Below, one piece after another: positions 1-8,042 of a DNA stretch of 53,674 nt (within the stretch, counting starts at the first letter, position 1; each line of letters opens with the position of its first letter). Source of the DNA: Achromobacter animicus (lineage in GTDB: Bacteria > Pseudomonadota > Gammaproteobacteria > Burkholderiales > Burkholderiaceae_B); contig NZ_CADIJM010000023.1 in the NCBI RefSeq assembly GCF_902859585.1, forward strand, positions 1 through 53,674. The letters are read 5' to 3'. The notes beneath the pieces were generated by a model. The model saw only the letters and a program-made list of their open reading frames with translations. It was not told the origin of the DNA and ran no database searches. The translations under genes were made by a program, and so were the position numbers.

Positions 1-2
1 CG

Positions 3-1424
3 CCCGGGCACGCCGCAACCGGCCCCGGCCCGGCGGCCGCGCCCGGGCACGCCGCCAGCGCCCCGCACGCATCCCCCTGGCCCATTTTCTGGATCGCCAG
101 CATCGCCGTCTTCCTGGTGTCGCTGGACAGCACGATGCTGTTCGCGGCGTTCGGCGCGCTGCGCGAAGGATTCCCGACAGCCTCGGCCGCGGACATGTCC
201 TGGGTGCTCAATGCCTACACGGTGGTCTTTGCCGCCATGCTGATCCCGTCGGGCGGACTGGCCGACACGCATGGCCGCAAGCGCATGTTCATGGGCGGGG
301 TGCTGCTGTTTCTGGCGGCGTCGGCGGCCTGCGGGCTGGCGGCCACGGAACAGTGGCTGATCGCCGCGCGGGTGCTGCAGGCGGTGGGCGCGGCGCTCTT
401 GACGCCGGCGTCGCTGTCGATCGTGCTGGCAGCCTTTCCGGCGTCGAAGCGGTCGGTCGCGGTCAGCCTGTGGGGCGCGGTGGGCGGATTGGCGGCGGCG
501 GTGGGTCCCAGCCTGGGCGCGTTCGTGGTGGACGTGGCGGGTTGGCCGTGGGCGTTCTACATCAACCTGCCGCTGGGCGCGGTGTCGCTGTGGTTCGGCG
601 CGGGGATGCTGAAGGAGTCGGTGAAACCGGACGCGCGCCGCCGGGTGGACGGCGTGGGCATGGCGCTGCTGATGGTGGGCGTGGGGGCAGTGGCCCTGGC
701 AATCGTGCAATCGGAATCGCCGACGTGGCAGCGCAGCGAACTGGCGATCGCGGCGGCGGTGGGTGTGATGGCGCTGATCGCCTTCGTGGCCTGGGCGCGC
801 GTGACGCCGCATCCGCTTGTGGATCTGGCCCTGTTCAAGCACCGGACCTACCGCTACGTGAACCTGGCGACGCTGAGCTTCGGCATTGCTTTTGCCATGA
901 TGTTCTTCGCGTTCTTCTTCTACATGACGGGCGTGTGGCATTACAGCCTGCCGCGCGCGGGGCTGGCGGTGACGCCGGGTCCGCTGCTCGTGATGCCGAC
1001 GGCGATCATCACCGGCAGGCTGGCGGCGCGGATGGGGCATCGGCCTTTTCTGGTGGGCGGCGCGCTGGTGTACGCGGCAAGCGGGTTGTGGTTTCTGCTG
1101 GTGCCGGGCGCGGAGCCCGCCTATCTGACCGAATGGCTGCCGGGTCTGCTGCTGAGCGGCGTCGGCGTGGGCATGGTGCTGCCGTCGCTGTCGGGAGCGG
1201 CGGTGAACCGGCTGCCGGCGCAGCATTACGCGGTGGGCAGCGCGGTGAACCAGGCGACGCGCCAGGTGGGCGGCGTGCTGGGCGTGGCGATCACGGTGCT
1301 GCTGCTGGGGCACGGCGTCGCCAGTCACGCGGATTTCTCGCCGATCTACACCGCGCACGTGGGGCTGGCGCTGTTGACGGCGCTGCTGTGCCTGCCGGTG
1401 GATACCCGGCCCAGGTCCGCGTAA
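3..1424 (+). CDS. MFS drug exporter, DHA2 (EmrB/QacA-like) family, 5' end cut by the window
   Basis: A membrane proton-antiport exporter of the major facilitator superfamily. The frame is open from base 3, and the segment WPIFWIASIAVFLVSLDSTM, the typical first helix of DHA2 exporters (with the LD..ML..A signature), begins near base 84. The GTG at 117 is therefore internal and the true start lies at or before the window edge. The loop motif GGLADTHGRKRMF is the family's motif A, and PSLGAFVVDVAGWPWAFYINLPLG matches motif C of 14-helix drug exporters. About 473 residues are visible, close to full family length. The first 20 visible codons are alanine/glycine/proline-rich and contain a 16-base direct repeat (bases 1-16 and 40-55), probably a disordered N-terminal tail. 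The substrate cannot be told from sequence. It faces the next gene convergently. Confidence 0.85.
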   Translation, partial: PGHAATGPGPAAAPGHAASAPHASPWPIFWIASIAVFLVSLDSTMLFAAFGALREGFPTASAADMSWVLNAYTVVFAAMLIPSGGLADTHGRKRMFMGGVLLFLAASAACGLAATEQWLIAARVLQAVGAALLTPASLSIVLAAFPASKRSVAVSLWGAVGGLAAAVGPSLGAFVVDVAGWPWAFYINLPLGAVSLWFGAGMLKESVKPDARRRVDGVGMALLMVGVGAVALAIVQSESPTWQRSELAIAAAVGVMALIAFVAWARVTPHPLVDLALFKHRTYRYVNLATLSFGIAFAMMFFAFFFYMTGVWHYSLPRAGLAVTPGPLLVMPTAIITGRLAARMGHRPFLVGGALVYAASGLWFLLVPGAEPAYLTEWLPGLLLSGVGVGMVLPSLSGAAVNRLPAQHYAVGSAVNQATRQVGGVLGVAITVLLLGHGVASHADFSPIYTAHVGLALLTALLCLPVDTRPRSA

Positions 1425-1440
1425 CTCGCGATGGCGCCAG

Positions 1441-1482
1441 GCAGGCGCGGCCAGCGTTCCGTGACGGACGCTCCGCGCCTGC
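1441..1482. terminator. Long imperfect hairpin between convergent genes
   Basis: The arms GCAGGCGCGG (1441-1450) and CCGCGCCTGC (1473-1482) pair over 10 bp. Inside them AGCG pairs with CGCT and TCCGT with ACGGA, leaving only small bulges. It lies between the MFS stop at 1424 and the opposing stop at 1486. There is no clear T-run on either side, so a bidirectional terminator or mRNA 3' end stabiliser is an inference. Confidence 0.5.
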
Positions 1483-1485
1483 GGT

Positions 1486-2610
1486 TTACAGGCAGGCGTC
1501 CGGCGACACGTTCGCGGGGTCCGTGCATGCCCGCCACGTCGCGGCCGGCATGGCCGGCACCAGCACCAACCGGCGCATCGGATCGGTGTACCAGAGAATC
1601 CGCCCGGGCTCGTCCTGCATGGCCTTCCAAACCTTCTGCTGCGCGGCGGAATCAAGCGCGCATTGACCCTGGTCGCCGGTCACGCCCTCGGCCAGCACCG
1701 TCTGGCTGCCCGGATCCCACGACACCATGTCATCGTCGTCCAAAGCGATGTCTTCCTGAAGGCGCACGATGCGCCATGCATTGCCGGCCACGTCGGTCGA
1801 CAACCGCGACAGCGCGTCGCGCTCGATCACGTGCAGACGGTCCCGCAGGGCCACGGGTTCCGCATACGCCCCGGGATCGTCGTGGCCATCCGGCGAAGGG
1901 AATGGAGACTGCCGCCGCACATAGCGCGCGGCGGGCCGGCCTTGTTCATCGTAGGTTTGCACCGCGACGGATTCGTTGGCGGTGGCGTCGATGACACGCA
2001 GCAGCCTGCCGGATGCCTCGCGTACGTAGCGCCGCCCGGGGGTCGCGTCTATCGCATCGTCGCAAGATCCTGCGATAAATGCCTGCAGTGCGCCGTGCGC
2101 ATCGCGCCGCAGGCAGACCTGTCCGACGAGCGTGTAGGCCGCGCCCTGCGTGCGCGTGTACTCGACCACGCGCAACAGGGACCCGTCAGCGCCGTACTCG
2201 AACGCATGGCCGCCGGATACCGTCGGCGTTCCCAAAGCCCGCGGGTTCAGGTGCTGGACCCGGCAAAGCCGGCCGTCGGCGTCGAACAGCAGTTGCGCGT
2301 GGGCCGCACCCTCGCCGTTGCCCACGCGATAGGCGGTCCAGTCCACCTTGTCCATCCAGGTGCGCGGGTGCGGATCGCCGGACGCGGTCAGCCAGACCGG
2401 TTGCGGCTGCGTGGCGACGCGTTCGCCCTGGCGGCCCAGCAGGACGCGCGATTGCGTCACATCGACGGAAACGCGAACCGCCGTCAAAGCGCCGGATTCG
2501 GAGAACGCCGCGTCCGTCGGACCGCAGGCGGCCAGGGCCGGGTCGGCGTGCATGACCGAGGCCGAGGCCAACGCCGCGCCAAATGCGATGCGGCCGAGAC
2601 AATCACGCAT
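1486..2610 (-). CDS. Exported protein of unknown function
   Basis: 374 residues. I do not recognise the family. The first 28 residues (MRDCLGRIAFGAALASASVMHADPALA, then ACG) form a signal peptide with an ALA-A cleavage site, so it is probably periplasmic. The mature part contains short charged units such as YDEQGRPAARYVR and LLFDADGRLCRV that resemble YD/RHS-like beta repeats, plus several cysteines (including CLRRD, GSCDDA, QCALD and two near the C-terminus) that could form disulfides. Its start overlaps the end of the upstream gene by 8 bases, which indicates translational coupling in a two-gene operon. No enzyme motif was seen. Confidence 0.7.
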   Translation of the reverse strand: MRDCLGRIAFGAALASASVMHADPALAACGPTDAAFSESGALTAVRVSVDVTQSRVLLGRQGERVATQPQPVWLTASGDPHPRTWMDKVDWTAYRVGNGEGAAHAQLLFDADGRLCRVQHLNPRALGTPTVSGGHAFEYGADGSLLRVVEYTRTQGAAYTLVGQVCLRRDAHGALQAFIAGSCDDAIDATPGRRYVREASGRLLRVIDATANESVAVQTYDEQGRPAARYVRRQSPFPSPDGHDDPGAYAEPVALRDRLHVIERDALSRLSTDVAGNAWRIVRLQEDIALDDDDMVSWDPGSQTVLAEGVTGDQGQCALDSAAQQKVWKAMQDEPGRILWYTDPMRRLVLVPAMPAATWRACTDPANVSPDACL

Positions 2611-3271
2611 ATTGCAGCGCGTCCATGAATGTCACGAGATCCCAGAATTCCTTGGATACGCCGCCCAGGCGCAGTTTTCCATCGCGTTCCTCGAACAGCA
2701 GGAACGGATACGCGTTGCGGGCGAAAACGCCCGGTGCCGGCAGCCGGTAGGGCTTGAAGACCTCGGGGTCGTTGAAGTAGCGTTCCAGGCGCCCGCCACC
2801 GTCCACATGTACGTACCGCACGCGTAGCGCAGGGTGCTGAAACGCCGGTTGCGTTTCGGGATAGATCCCGCCGTCGCCCGCCACGACGGCGTCGGACAGC
2901 GCGGCCAGGAAGACGCGCCGGATGCCCACGAAATGGATTTCGCCGGATGTACCGCCCGGCTGGGCTGCCGCCAGTTTTTCCAGCAACGCCGCGGCGCGCG
3001 AGCCGGGCACGATCGTTCCGGCAAACAGGGCGTCGATGTCCCCCGGCTGCCCACCGGCCGATGGCCGCAGCCGGCGCAGATCTTCCCGGAAATCGCTCAG
3101 CCATTGCTGGTAGCGCACGTTTTCCGCGTGGCGATCGAAGGGCTGCGCAGCGGCGATGGCGGACTGGAAAGCCATCAGCGCCGCTGCGGCGGCAAGCCAT
3201 AGCGGATACGTCAGCGCGGCGTTCCAGCGAGGCCGCCAGCACGGCAACGTTACGGAAATAAGGGGTCTCAT
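2603..3271 (-). CDS. Membrane-anchored or exported protein of unknown function
   Basis: 222 residues from the ATG at 3271 (MRPLISVTLP). In-frame starts at 3304 and 3337 exist but would add a poorly coding, histidine/arginine-rich extension. A hydrophobic stretch YPLWLAAAAALMAFQSAIAAA at about residues 23-43 is a signal peptide or anchor. The rest is soluble and ends in a segment rich in aromatic and charged residues (NAYPFLLFEERDGKLRLGG, then KEFWDLVTFMDALQYA). It is the first gene of a two-gene operon with the downstream exported protein and reads away from the cyclase gene. The family is not recognised, and a shared envelope role for the pair is only an inference from coupling. Confidence 0.65.
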   Translation of the reverse strand: MRPLISVTLPCWRPRWNAALTYPLWLAAAAALMAFQSAIAAAQPFDRHAENVRYQQWLSDFREDLRRLRPSAGGQPGDIDALFAGTIVPGSRAAALLEKLAAAQPGGTSGEIHFVGIRRVFLAALSDAVVAGDGGIYPETQPAFQHPALRVRYVHVDGGGRLERYFNDPEVFKPYRLPAPGVFARNAYPFLLFEERDGKLRLGGVSKEFWDLVTFMDALQYA

Positions 3272-3319
3272 AGGCCCGCGATCATATCTGCCGAAATGAT
3301 GCATTTTTGGTGCGAACCG

Positions 3320-3332
3320 TGACAGAATGTCA
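3320..3332. promoter_or_regulatory. Inverted repeat TGACA-GAA-TGTCA in a divergent intergenic region
   Basis: A 5+5 bp inverted repeat lies between the divergent gene starts at 3271 and 3385. It is a possible operator, but it is short and no cognate regulator is adjacent, so confidence is low. Confidence 0.3.
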
Positions 3333-3384
3333 GCCACATTGCGCCAGGCTGTACCGATGAATGTCGTATTGATCAGGTTCTGAC

Positions 3385-5073
3385 ATGCCCGCTACCGGTG
3401 ATGTGTCCCCAACCCCATCGCCGGTCGATGCCGCCGGCGTCGCGCAGCGCGATCCGGACGGCCCGCTGGACAAGCTGGCGCGCCTGGCCTGCCGCATGTT
3501 TGACGTGGATCTGGCCGCCATTGTATGCACCGATGCGGATGGCGTGTGGCAGGCGGCAGCCGGCCCGGCCTGCGCCGGTGCCCGAAGTTCGTGGTCCTTC
3601 GAACTTCCGGTGCGCGCCGCGGATGGCCGCCTCCTCGGCGTCTTCCGTCTCGGGAACGGGCAGGCGCGCAAATTCTCAGATGAAGACCGCAAGGCTCTGC
3701 AGGACCTCGCCAGCCTGGCGGCCACGGCCGTCGAAAAGCGCCACGCGCTGGCGTGCGAACGCGCCGACGAAGACACCTGGCGCGATGAGGCCCGCAAGCT
3801 GTCGCTGGCTATCGCGGGCAGCGGTACGGGGGTGTGGGACCGCAATGTGGTGACCGGGGAGATCACTTATTCGCCCGGCTGGAAGGCTTTGCTGGGCTAT
3901 GGCGAATCCGAACTCACCACACGCATCGAGGACGCCTATACCCGCTTGCACCCGGACGACCTGGTCTATGTGCGGGCCGCGATGCAGGATCACTTCGACG
4001 GCAAGACCGACAGCTACGAAGTCGAACACCGCATCCGGTGCAAGGATGGCAGCTACAAATGGATCTGCAGCCGCGGCAAGGTGGTCAGCCGCGACGAATC
4101 GGGCAGGGCGCTGCGCATGATGGGCACCACGACCGACATCAGCGCCGTGCGCGCCATGTCCGAAAGGCTCCAGCGCACGGCGGACCTTGTCGTCAACCTG
4201 ACCGACGCGGTGCCCGGTCTGGTCTTTCAATGCCGGCCGTTGCCCGAGGGCGGATCGCGTTTCTCGTACGTCAGCGCGGGCATCTGGGACATGTTCGAAC
4301 TCACCGCAGACGACGTGCGGGCCAGCACGACCGCCGTCGAACAGCGGATCCATCCGGAAGACTTGCCTGTCTACCGCGCATCCCTGCAGGCCGCGGCGGC
4401 GGCGCGAACCCCCTGGCATGTGGAGTTCCGCGTGTGCCTGCCGCTGCAGGGCGTGCGCTGGCGGCAGGGCGACGCGAGTCCTAGGCGGGACGCAGACAGC
4501 GGCGTGGTCTGGCACGGCTTCGTCACCGACATCACCGACCGCAAGCGGGCCGAGCTCGAACTGCGCGAGCTGGCCGCGACCGACGCGCTGACAACCCTGC
4601 CCAACCGCCGCCATTTCATGTCGCGCATCGCCGCGGAGCTGGCGCGGATCAAGGGTCACGGCGGGCTGGGATCGGCCGTACTGATGTGCGACCTGGATCA
4701 TTTCAAGCACATCAACGACACCTGGGGCCACGCCATCGGCGATGGTGTGCTGCAGCATTTTGCGAGCATGCTGCGCACGCAGTTGCGCGAGATCGACCTG
4801 GTGGGGCGCATCGGCGGAGAAGAATTCGCCGTTGTGCTGCCCGATACCGACATCGAACGCGCCCGCGTCTTTGCCCGCAACGTGCAGCGCCGCATCGCCG
4901 ATACGCCCTATCTGTCGGAAGGGCGGCACATTCCGCTGACCGTCAGCATCGGGATTTCCGCCCTCCACACCAAGGACGACGACGCCGAGCTGGCGCTCAG
5001 CCGCAGCGACCGCGCGCTGTATTACGCCAAGCAGCGGGGACGCAATCGGATCGAGTCGGTGTTTTCCCGATAG
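3385..5073 (+). CDS. Diguanylate cyclase with GAF-like, two PAS and GGDEF domains
   Basis: 562 residues, predicted soluble. It makes cyclic di-GMP from two GTP. Residues ~20-130 look like a GAF domain. Residues ~140-255 and ~270-385 are PAS domains, each closing with a PAC-type segment (TTTDISAVRAM and VTDITDRKRAELELREL). The GGDEF domain starts at DALTTLPNRRHF and ends at ALYYAKQRGRNRI. The active-site signature is GGEEF at residues 477-481, an active variant in many cyclases. An RxxD inhibitory site (R468-D471) lies five residues before it, so product feedback inhibition is expected. There is no EAL domain and no membrane segment, so the signal is probably cytoplasmic and sensed by the GAF/PAS part. 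It is a stand-alone gene between unrelated operons, although a motility regulon lies elsewhere in the window. Confidence 0.9.
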   Translation: MPATGDVSPTPSPVDAAGVAQRDPDGPLDKLARLACRMFDVDLAAIVCTDADGVWQAAAGPACAGARSSWSFELPVRAADGRLLGVFRLGNGQARKFSDEDRKALQDLASLAATAVEKRHALACERADEDTWRDEARKLSLAIAGSGTGVWDRNVVTGEITYSPGWKALLGYGESELTTRIEDAYTRLHPDDLVYVRAAMQDHFDGKTDSYEVEHRIRCKDGSYKWICSRGKVVSRDESGRALRMMGTTTDISAVRAMSERLQRTADLVVNLTDAVPGLVFQCRPLPEGGSRFSYVSAGIWDMFELTADDVRASTTAVEQRIHPEDLPVYRASLQAAAAARTPWHVEFRVCLPLQGVRWRQGDASPRRDADSGVVWHGFVTDITDRKRAELELRELAATDALTTLPNRRHFMSRIAAELARIKGHGGLGSAVLMCDLDHFKHINDTWGHAIGDGVLQHFASMLRTQLREIDLVGRIGGEEFAVVLPDTDIERARVFARNVQRRIADTPYLSEGRHIPLTVSIGISALHTKDDDAELALSRSDRALYYAKQRGRNRIESVFSR

Positions 5074-5099
5074 AACAACCCGTCTCGCCATTTGTTCCA

Positions 5100-5128
5100 T
5101 TGACCGTACATTAGGACACCCCTAGAGT
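5100..5128 (+). promoter_or_regulatory. Sigma-70-type promoter of the gntR-like gene, possibly leaderless
   Basis: TTGACC (5100-5105), a 17-base spacer and TAGAGT (5123-5128). The -10 box ends only 7 bases before the ATG at 5136, and no Shine-Dalgarno-like purine run is visible before that ATG, so the transcript may start at or next to the start codon. Confidence 0.5.
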
Positions 5129-5135
5129 TCCCGTC

Positions 5136-5933
5136 ATGGGAACCTCATTACCACTTCCGAAGTACCACCAGATCTATCTCGTCCTGCGCGAGCAATTGCA
5201 GGAGGGGCGGTTCGATCAGGACGGCGTGCCCGGAGAGCATGCGCTGGCGGACCAGTTCGACGTGGCGCGCATCACCATCCGCAAGGCAATGGAGATGCTG
5301 GTCGCGGACGGGTTGGTGACGCGCCGGCCCGGCCTGGGCACCTGGCCCCTGCGCGGCGCACCCAGCGCCCACGCCGCGGCGGCCCCCAGCGCGCAACAGA
5401 AGGCGCACCTGACCGGCCTCCTGGAAAACATCGTCAACATGGGCCTGCGCACGTCCGTGCAGGTGCTGGACAGCACGCTGGTGTTTGCGCCGCCCACGGT
5501 GGCCGAGGCGCTGCACATTCCGTCCGGCACGCCCGTGCACAAGAGCCTGCGGGTGCGCAGCACCGACGCGGGGCCGCTGTCCCACATCACCACCTACGTG
5601 CCGCAGTCCGTGGCCGATTTCACGCGTGAAGACCTCGAGCGCGAGCCGCTGCTGATGCTGCTGGAAGCGGCCGGCGTGGAGTTCGGCGGCGCCACGCAGA
5701 CCATTTCCGCACGCCTGGCAGATGCGCAGGTCGCGCGCCATCTGGACGTGTCGGTGGGCTCGGCCTTGCTGGCCGTCACGCGCCTGGTGCGCGATGTCGG
5801 CGACCGGCCCGTGCAATTGCTGCAGGGCCTGTACCGGCCCGATCGCTACCAATATCAGTTGCAGCTATCGCGCGTCGGCAGCATCGACGCCAAGGTCTGG
5901 GTCAGCGAAGAACTGTCGGCCCAATTCCATTGA
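5136..5933 (+). CDS. GntR-family regulator, HutC/UTRA subfamily
   Basis: 265 residues. An N-terminal winged helix-turn-helix (about residues 8-72; PKYHQIYLVLREQLQ, ALADQFDVARITIRKAMEML) is followed by a UTRA ligand-binding domain (~95-255; ending in LQGLYRPDRYQYQLQLSRVG). UTRA regulators normally repress neighbouring catabolic genes and release DNA on binding a pathway metabolite. It is the first gene on the strand before a twelve-gene transport and catabolic run, and its stop is 20 bases before the start of the binding-protein gene, so it is very likely the local regulator and perhaps autoregulated. The ATG at 5136 has no evident ribosome-binding site (see the promoter entry). Confidence 0.88.
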   Translation: MGTSLPLPKYHQIYLVLREQLQEGRFDQDGVPGEHALADQFDVARITIRKAMEMLVADGLVTRRPGLGTWPLRGAPSAHAAAAPSAQQKAHLTGLLENIVNMGLRTSVQVLDSTLVFAPPTVAEALHIPSGTPVHKSLRVRSTDAGPLSHITTYVPQSVADFTREDLEREPLLMLLEAAGVEFGGATQTISARLADAQVARHLDVSVGSALLAVTRLVRDVGDRPVQLLQGLYRPDRYQYQLQLSRVGSIDAKVWVSEELSAQFH

Positions 5934-5953
5934 ACCCTTCGGAGATTCGCCCC

Positions 5954-7159
5954 ATGAATTCGCGCCGCACTTTCCTCTACCAATCCGCCGCCGCCGCGGC
6001 CCTCGTGTCCGCCCCGTGGGTGGCCCGATCGCAGGGCGCCGCGCCCATCAAGGTCGGCGTGCTGCACCCGGTGACCGGCGCGCTGGCGTATTCGGGCCAG
6101 CAATGCCGCCTGGGCGCGCTGCTGGCCATCGAGGACATCAACAAGGCGGGCGGTATCAAGTCGATGGGCGGCGCGCCGCTGCAGGCGGTGCTGGGCGATG
6201 CGCAGTCGCGTCCCGAGGCGGGTTCGGCCGAAGTCGAGAAGATGAACGAGGCAGGCGTGTCGGCCATCGTGGGCGCGTATGCATCGGCGATCTGCCTGGC
6301 GACGACGCAGACGGCCGCCAAGTACAACCTGCCGCATGTGGTGGACGTGGGCGTGGCCGACCAGATCGTCGAGCGCGGCTTGAAGAACACGTTCCGCTTT
6401 GGCCCGGGGTATCGCGCCTGTAGCGAACGCGCCATCCTGGACCTGGCCGCGCTGAACGACGCCGCCGGCAAGCCGGCCAAGACCGTCATGATCGTGCACG
6501 AGGACTCGCTGTTCGGCACGGGCACGGCGGCGCTGCTGGCCAAGTCGCTGCCGCAGCACGGCTTCGAGGTCAAAGAGATCGTCAAGCACCCGAACCCCAC
6601 GCGCGACTTCAACAACATCGTGCTGCGCATGCGGTCGGTGAACCCGGACATCGTGATTCCGGCCAACTACTACAACGAATACGCCTTGCTGCTGCGCGCG
6701 ATGAAGCAGCAGAAGGTGCAGCCCAAGGCCATCTACTCCGTGCTGGGCGGGGCGGCATCCAGCTACAAGTTCCTGAAGGAATTCCCGGACATCGCCAACG
6801 GCATCATCGACTGCAACCACTGGTTCAACCCCAAGGACGCGCGCGTTGCGCCGCTGAAGGCTCGCGTGGAAGAGAAGGGCGCGTACTTCAGCTACGAGGT
6901 CTTCATGACCTACACCGCGATGCTGCTGCTGGCCGACGCGCTGGAACGCGCCAAGTCCGCCGACCGCGCCGCGATCATCGAGGCGCTGGCGGCCAGCACC
7001 TTCCAGGACAACCTGATGCCCTACGGCCCGACCAAGTTCGTCAACGGCCAGAACACCGGCGCGCAGCCGCTGCTCACGCAGGTGATCGGGGGCGACATCA
7101 AGGTGATCTTCCCGGCCGAATACCGCCAGGCCGACGCCGTGTTTCCGCTGAAGGCCTGA
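5954..7159 (+). CDS. Liv-type ABC transporter substrate-binding protein
   Basis: 401 residues, Peripla_BP_6/LivK-type type I periplasmic binding protein. I chose the ATG at 5954 because GGAG at 5941-5944 lies nine bases before it. An earlier in-frame TTG at 5930 has no such support. The N-terminus MNSRRTFLYQSAAAAALVSA carries a twin-arginine motif (SRRTF) and a cleavage region near ARSQGA, so Tat export is likely. The mature part starts IKVGVLHPVTGALAYSGQQ and contains family segments GPGYRACSERAI and PTRDFNNIVLRMR. Such proteins bind branched amino acids, amides, urea or aromatic and dicarboxylic acids. The ligand is not predictable, but the downstream catabolic genes suggest it is the pathway substrate. 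It is the first structural gene of the operon. Confidence 0.88.
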   Translation: MNSRRTFLYQSAAAAALVSAPWVARSQGAAPIKVGVLHPVTGALAYSGQQCRLGALLAIEDINKAGGIKSMGGAPLQAVLGDAQSRPEAGSAEVEKMNEAGVSAIVGAYASAICLATTQTAAKYNLPHVVDVGVADQIVERGLKNTFRFGPGYRACSERAILDLAALNDAAGKPAKTVMIVHEDSLFGTGTAALLAKSLPQHGFEVKEIVKHPNPTRDFNNIVLRMRSVNPDIVIPANYYNEYALLLRAMKQQKVQPKAIYSVLGGAASSYKFLKEFPDIANGIIDCNHWFNPKDARVAPLKARVEEKGAYFSYEVFMTYTAMLLLADALERAKSADRAAIIEALAASTFQDNLMPYGPTKFVNGQNTGAQPLLTQVIGGDIKVIFPAEYRQADAVFPLKA

Positions 7160-7167
7160 CCAGACCC

Positions 7168-8040
7168 ATGCTCGATCCCGCCATCCTCTTTTCCTCGGTG
7201 CTGAACGGCCTGACGACGGGCGCGGTCTACGCGCTCATCGCGCTGGGCCTGACCCTGATCTACGGGGTGCTGCACATCATCAACTTCGCCCACGGCGCGG
7301 CGCTCATGGTGGCGCTGTACGCCGTCTACCTGCTCAAGGACCGGCTGGGCATCGACCCCTACGCCGCCTTGCCGCTGGTGGTGGCCGGCATGTTCGTGCT
7401 GGGCTACGCCTTGCAGCGCCTCGTCATCAATCGCGCCAGCCACGGCATGGACGAGAACATCCTGCTGGTCACGCTGGGCCTGGCGATCGTGCTGGAGAAC
7501 CTGGCGCTGGTCTGGTTCAAGTCCGACACGCGCAGCATCGACACGGCGTACACGCTGTCCACGGTAGAGATCGGCCCGGCCATGATTGCGCTGCCCAAGG
7601 TCATCGCGTTCTGCGGCGCGCTGGCGGTGGCGGCGGTGCTGTTCTGGATCATCCGCAGCACCGACCTGGGCCGCGCGATCCGCGCCGTCGCCCGGGAAAA
7701 GCAGGGCGCCAAGCTCATGGGCATCGACGTTGAAAAGGTCTACGCCCTGTCGTTCGGCATCGGCATGGCGTGCCTGGGCGCGGCGGCGTGTTTCCTCTTG
7801 CCCGCGTACTACGTCAATCCGCAGGTGGGCAGCGGCTTCGTGCTGGTCGCCTTCACCATCGTGGTGCTGGGCGGCATGGGCAGTTTCGTGGGGGCGCTGG
7901 TGGGCGGACTGCTGATCGGCGTGGTGGAGTCCATCGGAGGCCTGTTCCTGGGCGACTCGCTGGGCCAGATGGGCATCTTCGCGATCTTCATCGCGGTGCT
8001 GCTGTTTCGCCCGCAGGGGCTGTTCGGGGCGAGGGGCTGA
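7168..8040 (+). CDS. ABC transporter permease, LivH family
   Basis: 290 residues, with eight or so hydrophobic segments. The N-terminus (LFSSVLNGLTTGAVYALIAL, GLTLIYGVLHIINFAHGA) and the cytoplasmic loop TDLGRAIRAVAREKQGAKLMG are characteristic of LivH permeases, as is the C-terminal stretch VVLGGMGSFVGALVGGLLIG. It forms the membrane channel together with the LivM-like protein encoded two bases downstream. The ATG follows the binding-protein stop by 8 bases, so co-transcription is near certain. Confidence 0.92.
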   Translation: MLDPAILFSSVLNGLTTGAVYALIALGLTLIYGVLHIINFAHGAALMVALYAVYLLKDRLGIDPYAALPLVVAGMFVLGYALQRLVINRASHGMDENILLVTLGLAIVLENLALVWFKSDTRSIDTAYTLSTVEIGPAMIALPKVIAFCGALAVAAVLFWIIRSTDLGRAIRAVAREKQGAKLMGIDVEKVYALSFGIGMACLGAAACFLLPAYYVNPQVGSGFVLVAFTIVVLGGMGSFVGALVGGLLIGVVESIGGLFLGDSLGQMGIFAIFIAVLLFRPQGLFGARG

Positions 8041-8042
8041 CG

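Noticed and set aside
353-1666. A 437-codon frame overlapping the MFS gene in another phase
   Set aside because: Low-complexity Gly/Arg translation; the real gene in the other phase has membrane helices and MFS motifs.
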